From: Clostridium sp. D53t1_180928_C8
Lineage (GTDB): Bacteria; Bacillota; Clostridia; Clostridiales; Clostridiaceae
Direction: 5' to 3'
Assembly: GCF_015667795.1 (NCBI RefSeq)
Contig: NZ_JADPEL010000014.1
Location: 1 to 64,000 of the forward strand
Length of the DNA: 64,000 bases
The position numbers were made by a program, and so were the translations under genes. The number at the start of each line of letters is the position of its first letter. The first letter of the stretch is position 1. The notes beneath the pieces were generated by a model, which saw only the letters and a list, made by a program, of their open reading frames with translations, searched no databases and was not told where the DNA came from. This document shows, piece after piece, positions 7,150 through 16,415 of the stretch.

Positions 7150-10100
7150 TTATTTAATAACTTCTACTGTCATATTTAACTTCTCGCCATTTATAACTGT
7201 TTCAGTATAATCAACTTCTTCATTGTAAACTATTTCTTGGGTTAAGGTTTCCTTCTTTATAACTTCAGCAAACTTTTTAATTACATCTAATAACATTTCA
7301 TTATCTGCTACATATAATTTAATTTTGTCTGCAACCTCAAACCCTTTATCTTTTCTCATATTTTGAATCTTAGATATTATTTCTCTTAAGTGACCTTCTT
7401 CTCTAAGTTCTTCAGAAATATGTGTATCTAAAACAACCCCAATTGAACCTTCACCAGCAAATGCATAACCCTCTAGCCCTTGCATAGTAACTAATAAGTT
7501 TTCCTTATTTAATTCAATCTCGGTTCCATCAACATTAATAACTACTACTCCACCATTTTGAATAGTTTGAGCTAATTCCATTTGGTTTCTTGCAGCTATT
7601 TCTTTTCTTATTCCTGGTATTAACTTACCGTAAGCTCTTCCTAAAACAGGTAGGTTAGGCTTAATTTCAAAGTTAACATGAGTAGAAAGATCTGCACCAA
7701 ATTCTACAGCTTTAATATTTAACTCATCTGTTATTATATCTCCGTAATATTCAGGAAGTGAATCTGTAGAAATAAGCATCTTAGAAAGTGGCTGTCTATT
7801 CTTAATATTAGCACCATTTCTTGCACTTCTTCCTAACTTAACTATTGTGTAAGCTAAGTCCATTTCCTTTTCTAAGTTCTTATCTATAGCAGTTTCATTT
7901 ACTTCTGGCCAGTTGCATAAGTGAATGCTTTCTGGAGCATTTTTATCTAATCCAACTACTAAGTTTTGATAAATATTTTCTGTTATAAATGGAACGAATG
8001 GAGCTGCTACTTTAATTAAAGTTGTTAATACTCTATATAAAGTTACATATGCACCAATCTTATCATCAGTTAACTCTTCAGACCAGTATCTTCCTCTATT
8101 TCTTCTTACATACCAGTTTGATAACTCATCAGTAAAATCTTCAATAGCTAATGCAGCTTGAGTTATTTGATATGAATCTAACATAGAATCTACATCTTTA
8201 ACTAAAGTATTTAACTTAGACATAACCCATTTATCCATAACATTTTCTGAAACAAAATCAGAATAGTTTAATGGATTAAATTGATCTAATTCTGCATATA
8301 AAACGTAGAATGAGTAAACATTCCATAAAGTTCCCATGAACTTTCTTCCTGCTTCACCAACGTCATCTATTGAGAATCTTGTAGGTAACCATGGAGCACT
8401 TGCAGTATAGAAGTGCCATCTTGTTGCATCAGCCCCTTGAGAGTCTAACACTGTAAATGGATCTACAACATTTCCTTTAGATTTTGACATCTTTAATCCC
8501 TTCTTGTCAAGAACGTGACCTAAAACTATACAGTTTTCAAATGGGTTTCTATCAAATATAGCAGTTGAGATTGCTAATAAAGTATAGAACCATCCTCTTG
8601 TTTGGTCAACAGCTTCTGATATAAATTGAGCTGGATAGTTTTCTTCAAATAATTCTTTATTTTCAAATGGATAATGTAATTGTGCAAATGGCATTGAACC
8701 TGAATCAAACCAACAGTCAATAACTTCATTAGTTCTTGTCATTTCTTTACCACATTTTTCACAGTTTAAGTGAACATTATCTATATATGGTTTGTGTAAT
8801 TCGATCTCTTCTGGTACATTAACTCCCTTTTCTTTAAGTTCTGCAATGCTTCCTATACATTCTTTATGTCCGCATTCACAGTTCCATATTGGAAGTGGTG
8901 TTCCCCAGTATCTATCTCTTGAAATACCCCAGTCAATAACATTTTCTAAGAACTTACCAAATCTACCTGTTCTAATGTTATCAGGATACCAGTTAATTTT
9001 ATTATTATTTTCTAAAAGCTTATCTCTAAGCGTAGTCATTGCAACAAACCAGCTTTCCTTTGGATAGTAAAGAAGTGGTGTGTCACATCTCCAACAGTGT
9101 GGATAAGAGTGTAGGTGCTTTTCAGATTTAAATAACTTATTATTCTCTTCTAACCACTTACAAATGCTTTCATCACATTTCTTAACAAACTTTCCAGCCC
9201 ATGGAGTAACTTCTTCTACGAATCTACCTTCTCTATCAACTAAGTTAATGAAAGTAATTCCGTTAGCCTTAGCTACTAAACTATCATCTTCACCGTATGC
9301 AGGTGCTATATGAACTATACCAGTACCATCTGATAAAGTAACGTAATCACCATGTATTACTTCAAATGCTTTTCCTTCAACTTTACCAAAAGGCATTAAT
9401 TGTTCATATTTAGTTCCTAATAATTCTGTTCCTTGGAATTCTCTAACTACTTCGTAATCTTCCCCTAAAACTTTATTAGCTAAATCTTTAGCTAATATTA
9501 ATGTTTCTTCCCCAACTTTTGCTTCTATATAAGTATAAGCTTTGTTTATACATAAAGCTAAGTTTGAAGGTAATGTCCAAGGAGTTGTTGTCCAAGCCAA
9601 TATATACTTGTTTTCTTCTCCTACAACTTTAAATTTAGCTATACAAGTTAAGTCCTTAACATCCTTATATCCTTGTGCAACTTCATGAGATGATAATGCA
9701 GTACCACATCTTGGGCAGTAAGGCATTACTTTATGTCCTTCATATAAAAGACCTTTATCCCACATTTGTTTTAATGCCCACCAAACTGATTCAATATATG
9801 GATTGTGATAAGTAACATATGGATGTTCCATATCAACCCAATATCCAATTTGATTAGTCATTTTTTCCCACATACTAACGTATGTAAATACGCTTTCTTT
9901 ACATTCTTTAACGAACTTTTCTACTCCGTATTCTTCGATTTGCTCTTTACCTGAAATACCAAGCTTCTTTTCTATTTCAAGCTCTACTGGAAGCCCATGA
10001 GTATCCCATCCAGCTTTTCTTATAACCTTATATCCCTTCATAACCTTATATCTTGGGATAATATCTTTCATAACTCTTGTTAATACGTGTCCAACATGTG

Positions 10101-10260
10101 GTCTACCATTAGCTGTTGGAGGTCCATCATAGAAAGTGAAATATTCACCATCTTGATTCATATCAAAATTCTTTTTTATAACATTTCTTGCAGTCCAAAG
10201 ATTTGCTACTTCTTTTTCAAGACCAACAAAACCATTTGGTAATTCTACTTTTTTGTACAT
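7150..10260 (-). CDS. ileS: isoleucyl-tRNA synthetase, long (eukaryote/archaea-like) type
   Basis: The 1036-residue class I synthetase charges tRNA-Ile. The HIGH-type motif appears as HVGH (55-58) and the KMSKS motif as KMSKSKGN near residue 590. CP1 editing-domain sequences lie between them, and cysteine pairs consistent with zinc sites are present ([23 protein letters not shown]). The length and N-terminal signature match the IleS2-type enzymes found in many clostridia. Enzymes of this type are often naturally less sensitive to mupirocin than the shorter bacterial type. An Ile-responsive T-box lies upstream. The ATG has a site, AAAGGAGAA. Confidence 0.96.
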   Translation of the reverse strand: MYKKVELPNGFVGLEKEVANLWTARNVIKKNFDMNQDGEYFTFYDGPPTANGRPHVGHVLTRVMKDIIPRYKVMKGYKVIRKAGWDTHGLPVELEIEKKLGISGKEQIEEYGVEKFVKECKESVFTYVSMWEKMTNQIGYWVDMEHPYVTYHNPYIESVWWALKQMWDKGLLYEGHKVMPYCPRCGTALSSHEVAQGYKDVKDLTCIAKFKVVGEENKYILAWTTTPWTLPSNLALCINKAYTYIEAKVGEETLILAKDLANKVLGEDYEVVREFQGTELLGTKYEQLMPFGKVEGKAFEVIHGDYVTLSDGTGIVHIAPAYGEDDSLVAKANGITFINLVDREGRFVEEVTPWAGKFVKKCDESICKWLEENNKLFKSEKHLHSYPHCWRCDTPLLYYPKESWFVAMTTLRDKLLENNNKINWYPDNIRTGRFGKFLENVIDWGISRDRYWGTPLPIWNCECGHKECIGSIAELKEKGVNVPEEIELHKPYIDNVHLNCEKCGKEMTRTNEVIDCWFDSGSMPFAQLHYPFENKELFEENYPAQFISEAVDQTRGWFYTLLAISTAIFDRNPFENCIVLGHVLDKKGLKMSKSKGNVVDPFTVLDSQGADATRWHFYTASAPWLPTRFSIDDVGEAGRKFMGTLWNVYSFYVLYAELDQFNPLNYSDFVSENVMDKWVMSKLNTLVKDVDSMLDSYQITQAALAIEDFTDELSNWYVRRNRGRYWSEELTDDKIGAYVTLYRVLTTLIKVAAPFVPFITENIYQNLVVGLDKNAPESIHLCNWPEVNETAIDKNLEKEMDLAYTIVKLGRSARNGANIKNRQPLSKMLISTDSLPEYYGDIITDELNIKAVEFGADLSTHVNFEIKPNLPVLGRAYGKLIPGIRKEIAARNQMELAQTIQNGGVVVINVDGTEIELNKENLLVTMQGLEGYAFAGEGSIGVVLDTHISEELREEGHLREIISKIQNMRKDKGFEVADKIKLYVADNEMLLDVIKKFAEVIKKETLTQEIVYNEEVDYTETVINGEKLNMTVEVIK

Positions 10261-10340
10261 AAGAATTCTCCTTTCTCTATAGTTATTAACTATTTAAATT
10301 ATTCTCTTAAAGACATATTTTAATCCTTTGTTCTGAAAAT

Positions 10341-10570
10341 AAAAAAAACTCCATCCCAAAAGGACGAAGTGAATTCGCTATACCACCTAAGGTTAATAAA
10401 CTCATACCTATTCTATGAGCCATATTTCAGATACTTTCATACCCTATCCCTTAACGCGGGCTAACGTGATAGCTTAATTGTAATAACTTTCAGCCTCAAA
10501 CTCCTAGGTGATTTTCCTTAAGTTATCTTATGATTTCACACCAAACAATCACTCTCTTAAAAGAATAAAC
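10341..10570 (-). promoter_or_regulatory. T-box leader controlling ileS
   Basis: On the minus strand an AGAGAG block (10558-10551) opens the leader, and the T-box sequence AGGTGGTATAGCGA is present near 10392-10375, followed by a terminator with stem ACTTCGTCC/GGGATGGAGT and eight T (10371-10341). The T-box pairs with the 3' end of uncharged tRNA. A candidate isoleucine specifier is ATC at 10512-10510, followed by A. Its assignment is tentative because I could not fold stem I fully. Confidence 0.85.
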
Positions 10571-10607
10571 TAAAGTACTTATCCTAATCATAGTCTTTAA
10601 TGAATTT

Positions 10608-10637
10608 ATTATATATTAATTAATTATAAGTTGTCAA
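10608..10637 (-). promoter_or_regulatory. sigma-A promoter of the T-box/ileS transcript
   Basis: TTGACA (10637-10632) and TATAAT (10613-10608) on the minus strand are separated by 18 bp, both perfect consensus hexamers. The start would fall near 10601, upstream of the AGAGAG block. Confidence 0.8.
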
Positions 10638-10694
10638 TTGCATCCAAAATTTTATTTTAGTTCTTCATTTTTCACTCTTCTCTTTTATTCAAAC

Positions 10695-10751
10695 AATAAT
10701 AATTATTATTTAATATTTATTGTTGACTATTTTAGTATACTATGATTTAAT
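10695..10751 (+). promoter_or_regulatory. promoter with candidate Fur/PerR-type palindrome upstream of the BFD-like gene
   Basis: TTGACT (10723-10728) and TTTAAT (10746-10751) are spaced 17 bp apart. A perfect 16-bp palindrome AATAATAATTATTATT (10695-10710) sits just upstream of the -35 element. It matches Fur or PerR consensus at about 11 of 14 informative positions, so the protein that binds it is uncertain. Confidence 0.45.
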
Positions 10752-10841
10752 ATAGTTGTTGAAACGTATTACTCAAAAATTAATTTACCTAATAATTAAT
10801 TTTTGTGTTTCCTAATATCTTTGTATTTTGGAGGATCTGTT

Positions 10842-11054
10842 ATGGAAAACAATTTAAATGCTGATATCCTTGATAAGATAACTAAAGTTTGCACTTGTAA
10901 ATCTATATCCAGAGCAAAAATTAAAGAAGCTATAAAAAATGGTGCCCATACTGTTGATGAGGTTTCTAAAATAACTGGTTCATGCACTGGAAGTTGTCAT
11001 GGATTTAGATGTAAATCAAAGATTCAGAATTTAATTAACGATTATTCAAAATAA
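10842..11054 (+). CDS. BFD-like [2Fe-2S]-binding domain protein
   Basis: The 70-residue protein resembles the bacterioferritin-associated ferredoxin (Fer2_BFD) domain. An N-terminal CTC pair (near residues 15-17) is followed by a helix with AHTVDEVSKITGSC and the cysteines of GSCTGSCHGFRC. Domains of this family bind a [2Fe-2S] cluster. Stand-alone forms reduce iron in bacterioferritin or serve as electron-transfer modules. The ATG at 10842 is chosen over the upstream TTG because TGGAGGAT precedes it by 8 bases. The Fur/PerR-like palindrome upstream would fit iron control. Partner unknown; no ferritin gene is nearby. Confidence 0.78.
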   Translation: MENNLNADILDKITKVCTCKSISRAKIKEAIKNGAHTVDEVSKITGSCTGSCHGFRCKSKIQNLINDYSK

Positions 11055-11092
11055 TACCCAATCCAAAACTCCCCTATAAGTTTAACGATTTA

Positions 11093-11120
11093 AACCACTT
11101 ACATTGTAAGTGGTTTTTTT
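11093..11120 (+). terminator. terminator of the BFD-like gene
   Basis: AACCACTTACA pairs with TGTAAGTGGTT and is followed by a T run to 11120. Confidence 0.85.
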
Positions 11121-11255
11121 ATTAAAAATTAAAGATGAACTATCAACTTCATTTATCACTTCATCTTTAGCAGTATAATCTTCAGAATTCATCTACTTTG
11201 ATATCTTAATAGTATTTGCATTTTACGTTTTTTCTATACCATATTATTTTAAATT

Positions 11256-11759
11256 TTACTTTTTAATTCTCCCCATTATATATTCATCTATATATTCTCC
11301 ATTTCTTATTGCTGAAAGCTTTTTAGTTCCCTCAATTTCAAATCCAAAAGCTTTATATAGCTTTAATGCCCTAATATTATCTGTAAATACGCCCAATTCT
11401 AACCTTTTAAGCATAAGCCAATTATCTGCTAAATCAATAACTGTTTCCATAAGTTTCTTACCAATACCTTTTCCTTGATAATCCTTATGTACCATAATTC
11501 CTATACTAGCAGAATGCCTAAGTCTAGGACTTTGAGCACCATGTAATCCTACTGTTCCAACTATCTTTTTTTGTCCATTTTCTATTACCTCTGCTATATA
11601 AATATGTGCATCATTACTTAAATTTTCAATAAAATTTTTACTTTTATTTATTCTTTCACTGGTTATTCCTAGTATATTTTCCCTTACACCCTCCATAACT
11701 CTTAATTCATTAAGTCCTTCTGCATCTTCCACTCTTATTGCTCTTATTTTTATATCCAT
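11256..11759 (-). CDS. GNAT-family N-acetyltransferase
   Basis: The 167-residue protein has a complete GNAT fold. The acetyl-CoA binding loop is visible as VHKDYQGKGIGKKLME (the Q/RxxGxG/A motif) near residues 90-106, followed by NIRALKLYKAFGFEIEGTKK, typical of the C-terminal strand-helix. The pattern is closest to RimI/SpeG-like small-substrate acetyltransferases, but the substrate cannot be inferred. AGGAGGT precedes the ATG. The GIY-YIG gene lies 30 bp upstream on the same strand. Confidence 0.85.
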   Translation of the reverse strand: MDIKIRAIRVEDAEGLNELRVMEGVRENILGITSERINKSKNFIENLSNDAHIYIAEVIENGQKKIVGTVGLHGAQSPRLRHSASIGIMVHKDYQGKGIGKKLMETVIDLADNWLMLKRLELGVFTDNIRALKLYKAFGFEIEGTKKLSAIRNGEYIDEYIMGRIKK

Positions 11760-11789
11760 AGTTTTACCTCCTAAAATTAAACTATTTTT

Positions 11790-12029
11790 TTACTTCTCTA
11801 TTAACATTAACTTCTCCTTTCTTTTTAGCTGTTTAATAGCATACTCCCTTTTCATGGCTTCTATTTTATCTTCATATTCCTCAAAATAAACTAATTCTAC
11901 CGGTAATCTAGCCCTTGTATATTTTGCACCTTTTCCTGACAAATGCTTTTGTACTCTTTTATCTAAATCATTTGTCCATCCAGTATATAAGCTATTATCA
12001 CCACATCGTAAAATATAAACATAATTCAT
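11790..12029 (-). CDS. GIY-YIG nuclease-superfamily protein, UPF0213/YhbQ-like
   Basis: The 79-residue protein is a single GIY-YIG domain. It opens with YVYILRCGDNSLYTGWTND, where the YIL and YTG triplets take the place of GIY and YIG, and continues with the RVQKHLSGKGAKYTR and ELVYFEEY segments of the UPF0213 family. Family members are small and mostly uncharacterised; some show nuclease activity on DNA ends. The length is normal for the family (about 80-100 residues). Confidence 0.88.
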   Translation of the reverse strand: MNYVYILRCGDNSLYTGWTNDLDKRVQKHLSGKGAKYTRARLPVELVYFEEYEDKIEAMKREYAIKQLKRKEKLMLIEK

Positions 12030-12133
12030 ACTTAATCTACCTATCTATAAATTTATTATATATAAATTATACATTGTCACTAAAACAAAAAGCCACAGAC
12101 TTTCCTGCGACTTTTTATATCATTATATTTAAG

Positions 12134-13111
12134 TTATTCATTATCATATAAATGACATGCTATTTTATGACCATTCTTCTTTAATTTTAATTCAGGTTGC
12201 TCTTTTTTACATATATCCATACACTCTGGGCAACGAGTATTAAATTTACATCCAACTGGCGGATTTGCAGGTGATGGTAGGTCACCTTCTAATATAGTTC
12301 TATCCATCTTTACATCAGGATCCGGAACTGGAACTGCACTTAATAATGCCTTTGTATATGGATGCATTGGACTTTTAAATAACTCATCCTTAGGTGCCAT
12401 TTCAACTAAATTTCCTAAATACATTACACCAATAACATCAGAAATATATTTTACTACTGATAAATCATGTGATATGAAAAGATAAGATATTCCTCTCTTT
12501 TCTTGAAGTTCTTTCATAAGATTTATTATCTGCGCTTGAATAGACACGTCCAACGCACTTACAGGCTCATCAGCAATTATTAAGCTTGGATTAAGAGCTA
12601 ATGCACGCGCAATACATATACGTTGACGTTGTCCTCCTGAAAACTCATGTGGATAACGATCAATATGATAAGGTCTTAAACCACAATCCTTCATTATTTG
12701 CATTATATAATCTCTGTATTGTTCTTTTGGAACTATGTTGTGAGCTCTAACTGCTTCACCAATAATTTCACCTACTGGCATACGTGGATCTAATGAAGAA
12801 TATGGATCTTGGAAAATAATTTGAACTTCTGGCCTAATTTTTTGAAGTTCCTTTTTAGACATTTTAAAAATATCTTTTCCATTTAATATTGCTTCACCTT
12901 CAGTAGGCTCTGTTAATCTTAATATGGTTCTACCTGTTGTAGTTTTACCACATCCTGATTCACCTACTAAACCAAATGTTTGTCCCCTTTTTATATCAAA
13001 AGATACACCATCTACTGATTTAACATGTCCAACAACGTGTTGAAATACTCCGGCTTTTATAGGAAAGTGTTTCTTTAAATTTCTAACTTCTAAAATATTT
13101 TCGTTACTCAT
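12134..13111 (-). CDS. oppF: oligopeptide ABC transporter ATP-binding protein OppF
   Basis: The 325-residue cytoplasmic ATPase carries Walker A GESGCGKTT, signature SGGQRQR and Walker B LIIADEPVSALD. The C-terminal oligopeptide/dipeptide extension contains a Cys cluster (CKFNTRCPECMDIC) that in this family can hold a [4Fe-4S] cluster. It is the last gene of the opp operon, 20 bp after oppD, and would energise peptide uptake together with OppD. Confidence 0.95.
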   Translation of the reverse strand: MSNENILEVRNLKKHFPIKAGVFQHVVGHVKSVDGVSFDIKRGQTFGLVGESGCGKTTTGRTILRLTEPTEGEAILNGKDIFKMSKKELQKIRPEVQIIFQDPYSSLDPRMPVGEIIGEAVRAHNIVPKEQYRDYIMQIMKDCGLRPYHIDRYPHEFSGGQRQRICIARALALNPSLIIADEPVSALDVSIQAQIINLMKELQEKRGISYLFISHDLSVVKYISDVIGVMYLGNLVEMAPKDELFKSPMHPYTKALLSAVPVPDPDVKMDRTILEGDLPSPANPPVGCKFNTRCPECMDICKKEQPELKLKKNGHKIACHLYDNE

Positions 13112-13131
13112 ATTTTACCTCCCTTTCTGCC

Positions 13132-14268
13132 CTACTCGTAAAGATGACAGCTTACTTCATGCGTTTCTGTTATTTTCTTCATAGAAGGATAATCACCAAA
13201 ACATGTTTCAAAACATTCATCACAACGATTTTTAAAGTAGCAATGATTTGGCATATTAATTGGATTAGGAACATTTCCTGGAATAGAATATAATTTTTCA
13301 TTTTCTGAATTCATACTTGGTAATGATTTTATTAATCCTATTGTATAAGGATGTTTAGGATCTTTAAATATTTCATGTACTGTTCCCTTTTCAATAACTC
13401 TACCAGCATACATAACTACAACATAATCACACATACTAGCCACAACTCCAAGATCATGAGTAATAAGCATAATAGAGGCATTAATTTTACACTTTAAATC
13501 ATGAAGTAACTCTAAAACCTGTGCTTGAATAGTAACATCAAGAGCAGTAGTCGGCTCATCAGCAACAATTAATTGTGGATTACAAGATAACGCCATTGCA
13601 ATTACTATTCTTTGCTTCATTCCTCCACTTAGTTCATGGGGATATCTCTTAACTATTCCTTCTGGATTAGCTATACCTACTAATTTTAATAAATCAATTA
13701 CCTTTGTATTAACTTCATCCTTTTTCATTTTTGGATTATGTAACACTATTGGTTCAGCTAATTGATCCCCTATAGTAAATACAGGATTTAAACTTGACAT
13801 AGGTTCTTGGAAAATCATTGAAATTTCATTTCCACGAATTTTTTGCATTTCTGTTAAAGGCAATTTAGTAATATCTATTGCTTTTCCTCTATTTTTACAA
13901 TTAAATTTTATTTCCCCACCTACGATTTGACCTTGTGGTCCCTGTAATAATCTCATTATAGATAAGCTTGTTACAGATTTTCCACAACCTGATTCCCCAA
14001 CAACACCTACTGTTGCTCCTTTAGGAATACTAAAAGACACACCATCGACGGCTTTTACAGTTCCAGTATCAGTAAAGAAATGAGTTTGTAAATTGTTAAA
14101 CTCTAATATATTATTTTCATCACTCATAGTAGTTGTATAATAAGACTCTGGCACATTCTTAATTTTCTTTTCTTTATTATACTTTTTATACATCTTAGCA
14201 TTGAATTTTTTAATTTCTTTCATTTTAGCTTTTTGTTGCTTATTAAATTCTTTTTTTGTCATTTCCAT
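13132..14268 (-). CDS. oppD: oligopeptide ABC transporter ATP-binding protein OppD, with basic N-terminal extension
   Basis: The 378-residue ATPase carries Walker A GESGCGKSVT, signature LSGGMKQR and Walker B LIVADEPTTALD, plus the C-terminal Cys-containing OppD extension (CYFKNRCDEC). A lysine-rich stretch of about 48 residues precedes the normal start of the domain. The upstream ATG at 14268 has a site (AGGTGAG), while the internal ATG before SDENNILEF has none, so the extension appears to be translated. Ten bases separate it from oppC. Confidence 0.94.
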   Translation of the reverse strand: MEMTKKEFNKQQKAKMKEIKKFNAKMYKKYNKEKKIKNVPESYYTTTMSDENNILEFNNLQTHFFTDTGTVKAVDGVSFSIPKGATVGVVGESGCGKSVTSLSIMRLLQGPQGQIVGGEIKFNCKNRGKAIDITKLPLTEMQKIRGNEISMIFQEPMSSLNPVFTIGDQLAEPIVLHNPKMKKDEVNTKVIDLLKLVGIANPEGIVKRYPHELSGGMKQRIVIAMALSCNPQLIVADEPTTALDVTIQAQVLELLHDLKCKINASIMLITHDLGVVASMCDYVVVMYAGRVIEKGTVHEIFKDPKHPYTIGLIKSLPSMNSENEKLYSIPGNVPNPINMPNHCYFKNRCDECFETCFGDYPSMKKITETHEVSCHLYE

Positions 14269-14278
14269 CTAAGCTCAC

Positions 14279-15298
14279 CTACCTTTTCATCCTTGGATCA
14301 AATGCATCACGTAAACCATCACCAATAAAGTTAAATGCCATAACTATAAATAAAATTAATATTCCTGGTGGTAACCAGATATTTAAATAATTTTTCATTA
14401 TTATAGAACTATTAACTGCGTTAACCATATTACCTAATGAAGCATATGGGAATGCAAGTCCTACTCCTAAGAAACTTAGTGCAGATTCCGTTAATATAAA
14501 TGAACCAAGGTCCATAGTTGCCATTACAATAATTACTGGAGTAACATTTGGTATTAAGTGTTTAAATATTTTACGTGGTACACTAAGTCCACAAGCCTCT
14601 GCTGCTTGCATATAATCCATTTCACGAATAGATAGTATTTGGCCACGCACCATTCTAGCAACACCAGACCAGTTAAATACCCCCATTACTATCATTAAAA
14701 AATAAATTTTTGATTGTGGCTTAATTCCAAAGGCAGACATTAATGATGCTGTAACTAACATTAATGGGAAAAATGGTATACAGTAAAAGATATCTACCAA
14801 TCTCATAATTATCATATCTATTTTCCCACCATAGTATCCTGCTACACCTCCTAGAGTTACTCCTAGCAATAACTCTATTATTGTTACAACAACACTAAAT
14901 ACAAGAGATATTCTTCCTCCATACATAAGCCTAGTTAATACATCACGTCCATCCGCATCCGTTCCTAATGGATGAGCTATTGACATAGGTGCCTTAACAT
15001 TAACACCTACATTTTTTTCTTTAATCTTATCTGTATCTGTCATTCTTATTTCTTGACCATTTGTTTGATTTATATAAAATATTTCATATTCTCCGTAAGG
15101 TGAAAAAAAAGGTCCTACAAATGAGAAAAGAGAAATCGCTAAAATAATACATACTCCTAAAATAGCTAGTTTATTTCTTAAAAATCTTTTCATTATTAAT
15201 TGACCTGGAGTTTGAATTATTTGATTTTGTTCAAATATATCTTGTTCTTCTTGATTAGCTTGATTTGTATTTTTAATTTCCTCTGAAGTTAACATCAA
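14279..15298 (-). CDS. oppC: oligopeptide ABC transporter permease OppC
   Basis: The 339-residue inner-membrane permease has an N-terminal OppC_N segment, a first membrane helix near residues 40-62, an external loop and five further helices. The EAA-type cytoplasmic loop reads EACGLSVPRKIFKHLIPN. It pairs with OppB to form the translocation channel. It lies 8 bases after oppB on the minus strand. Confidence 0.95.
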   Translation of the reverse strand: MMLTSEEIKNTNQANQEEQDIFEQNQIIQTPGQLIMKRFLRNKLAILGVCIILAISLFSFVGPFFSPYGEYEIFYINQTNGQEIRMTDTDKIKEKNVGVNVKAPMSIAHPLGTDADGRDVLTRLMYGGRISLVFSVVVTIIELLLGVTLGGVAGYYGGKIDMIIMRLVDIFYCIPFFPLMLVTASLMSAFGIKPQSKIYFLMIVMGVFNWSGVARMVRGQILSIREMDYMQAAEACGLSVPRKIFKHLIPNVTPVIIVMATMDLGSFILTESALSFLGVGLAFPYASLGNMVNAVNSSIIMKNYLNIWLPPGILILFIVMAFNFIGDGLRDAFDPRMKR

Positions 15299-15306
15299 AA
15301 CCCCTC

Positions 15307-16275
15307 CTAATTATATCTAACTCTCGGATCAACTACTGCATACAGGATATCAGAAATTAATGTTCCAACTAGCGTAAGTACTGCCATAAACATTAAATAT
15401 CCCATTAAGAAAGGTAAATCCTTACTATTAACTGCATCAAGTGCAGCTTTTCCTAAACCAGGAATTGAGAATATACCTTCAGCTATAATAGCTCCAGCAA
15501 ATAGACTTGGTATTGTACCACCAATGAATGTTACTATTGGAATTAATGTGTTTCTAAATCCATGTTTATATATAACTTTATGTTCTGATAATCCTTTTGC
15601 ACGTGCAGTTCTTATATAATCAGCATTTAAAACTTCTAACATATTAGTTCTAACATATCTTAACCAACTACCCATACCTATAATCGCAAATACTGTAATA
15701 GGAAGAATAAAATGATATCCAATATCTAATGTCAATCTAAATCCTGTAAAGTTTTCTCTAGCTGTAACCATACCTGATAAAGGTAACCAACCTAATCCCA
15801 TTGCAAAAATTCTTTGTAATACTGCTGCTAAAAAGAAACTTGGTAAAGATATACCTGCTAAAGCTAAAAAAACTATAGCATAATCCGTTTTTGTATATTG
15901 TTTAGTTGCTGATATAATTCCTAATGGAATAGCAATACAAAGCTCTATAACAAACGCTATTGCTGCTAACGAAAATGATGTCCACATTCTACTTGATATT
16001 ACCTCTGTAACAGGCTTTGAATAAAGAAAAGATATTCCAAAATCACCTTTAATAGCATTTTTAATCCAACTCACATACCCTTCAATAACACCACCATTTA
16101 AACCATAAGATTCTCTCAATAATTCTTTTTGCTCTGCAGTTATACTAGGATTTCCTGAAGTCATTTGCTCAACAAAATCTCCAGGCATAGAACGTAATAT
16201 TCCATAGATTAAAAAAGATACTCCAAAAAGAACTACAATACTAATTAACACACGACGTATAATATATTGCTTCAT
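15307..16275 (-). CDS. oppB: oligopeptide ABC transporter permease OppB
   Basis: The 322-residue permease starts with the family signature MKQYIIRRVLISIVVLFGVS and has six membrane helices. The EAA loop appears as YIRTARAKGLSEHKVIYKHG, and the protein ends with the usual DILYAVVDPRVRY. It follows oppA by 140 bp, which holds no obvious strong terminator, so the five genes probably form one operon with more oppA message. Confidence 0.95.
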   Translation of the reverse strand: MKQYIIRRVLISIVVLFGVSFLIYGILRSMPGDFVEQMTSGNPSITAEQKELLRESYGLNGGVIEGYVSWIKNAIKGDFGISFLYSKPVTEVISSRMWTSFSLAAIAFVIELCIAIPLGIISATKQYTKTDYAIVFLALAGISLPSFFLAAVLQRIFAMGLGWLPLSGMVTARENFTGFRLTLDIGYHFILPITVFAIIGMGSWLRYVRTNMLEVLNADYIRTARAKGLSEHKVIYKHGFRNTLIPIVTFIGGTIPSLFAGAIIAEGIFSIPGLGKAALDAVNSKDLPFLMGYLMFMAVLTLVGTLISDILYAVVDPRVRYN

Positions 16276-16415
16276 AATACACCTCTTTCGTTTATATTAA
16301 AATTATTAAAATATTAAACATAATTAATAAGCTCTATAACTATCTAATTTCAATTCATATATATCAAAATATGAGGATGCTAATTAAAACATCCTCATAC
16401 CTAAATACTATAGAA

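Noticed and set aside
8792-9067. Plus-strand ORF inside ileS, and similar ORFs opposite carB, carA, murI, psd, spmA, ccpA and the ABC-class ATPase
   Set aside because: They are antisense shadows of strongly conserved genes, without ribosome binding sites or recognisable proteins.
10325-10340. CodY-like TTCTGAAAAT sequence next to the ileS T-box terminator
   Set aside because: Only about 11 of 15 positions match and it is downstream of the terminator, inside the leader.
11915-12151. Plus-strand ORF over the GIY-YIG gene
   Set aside because: Low-complexity shadow of a recognised gene.
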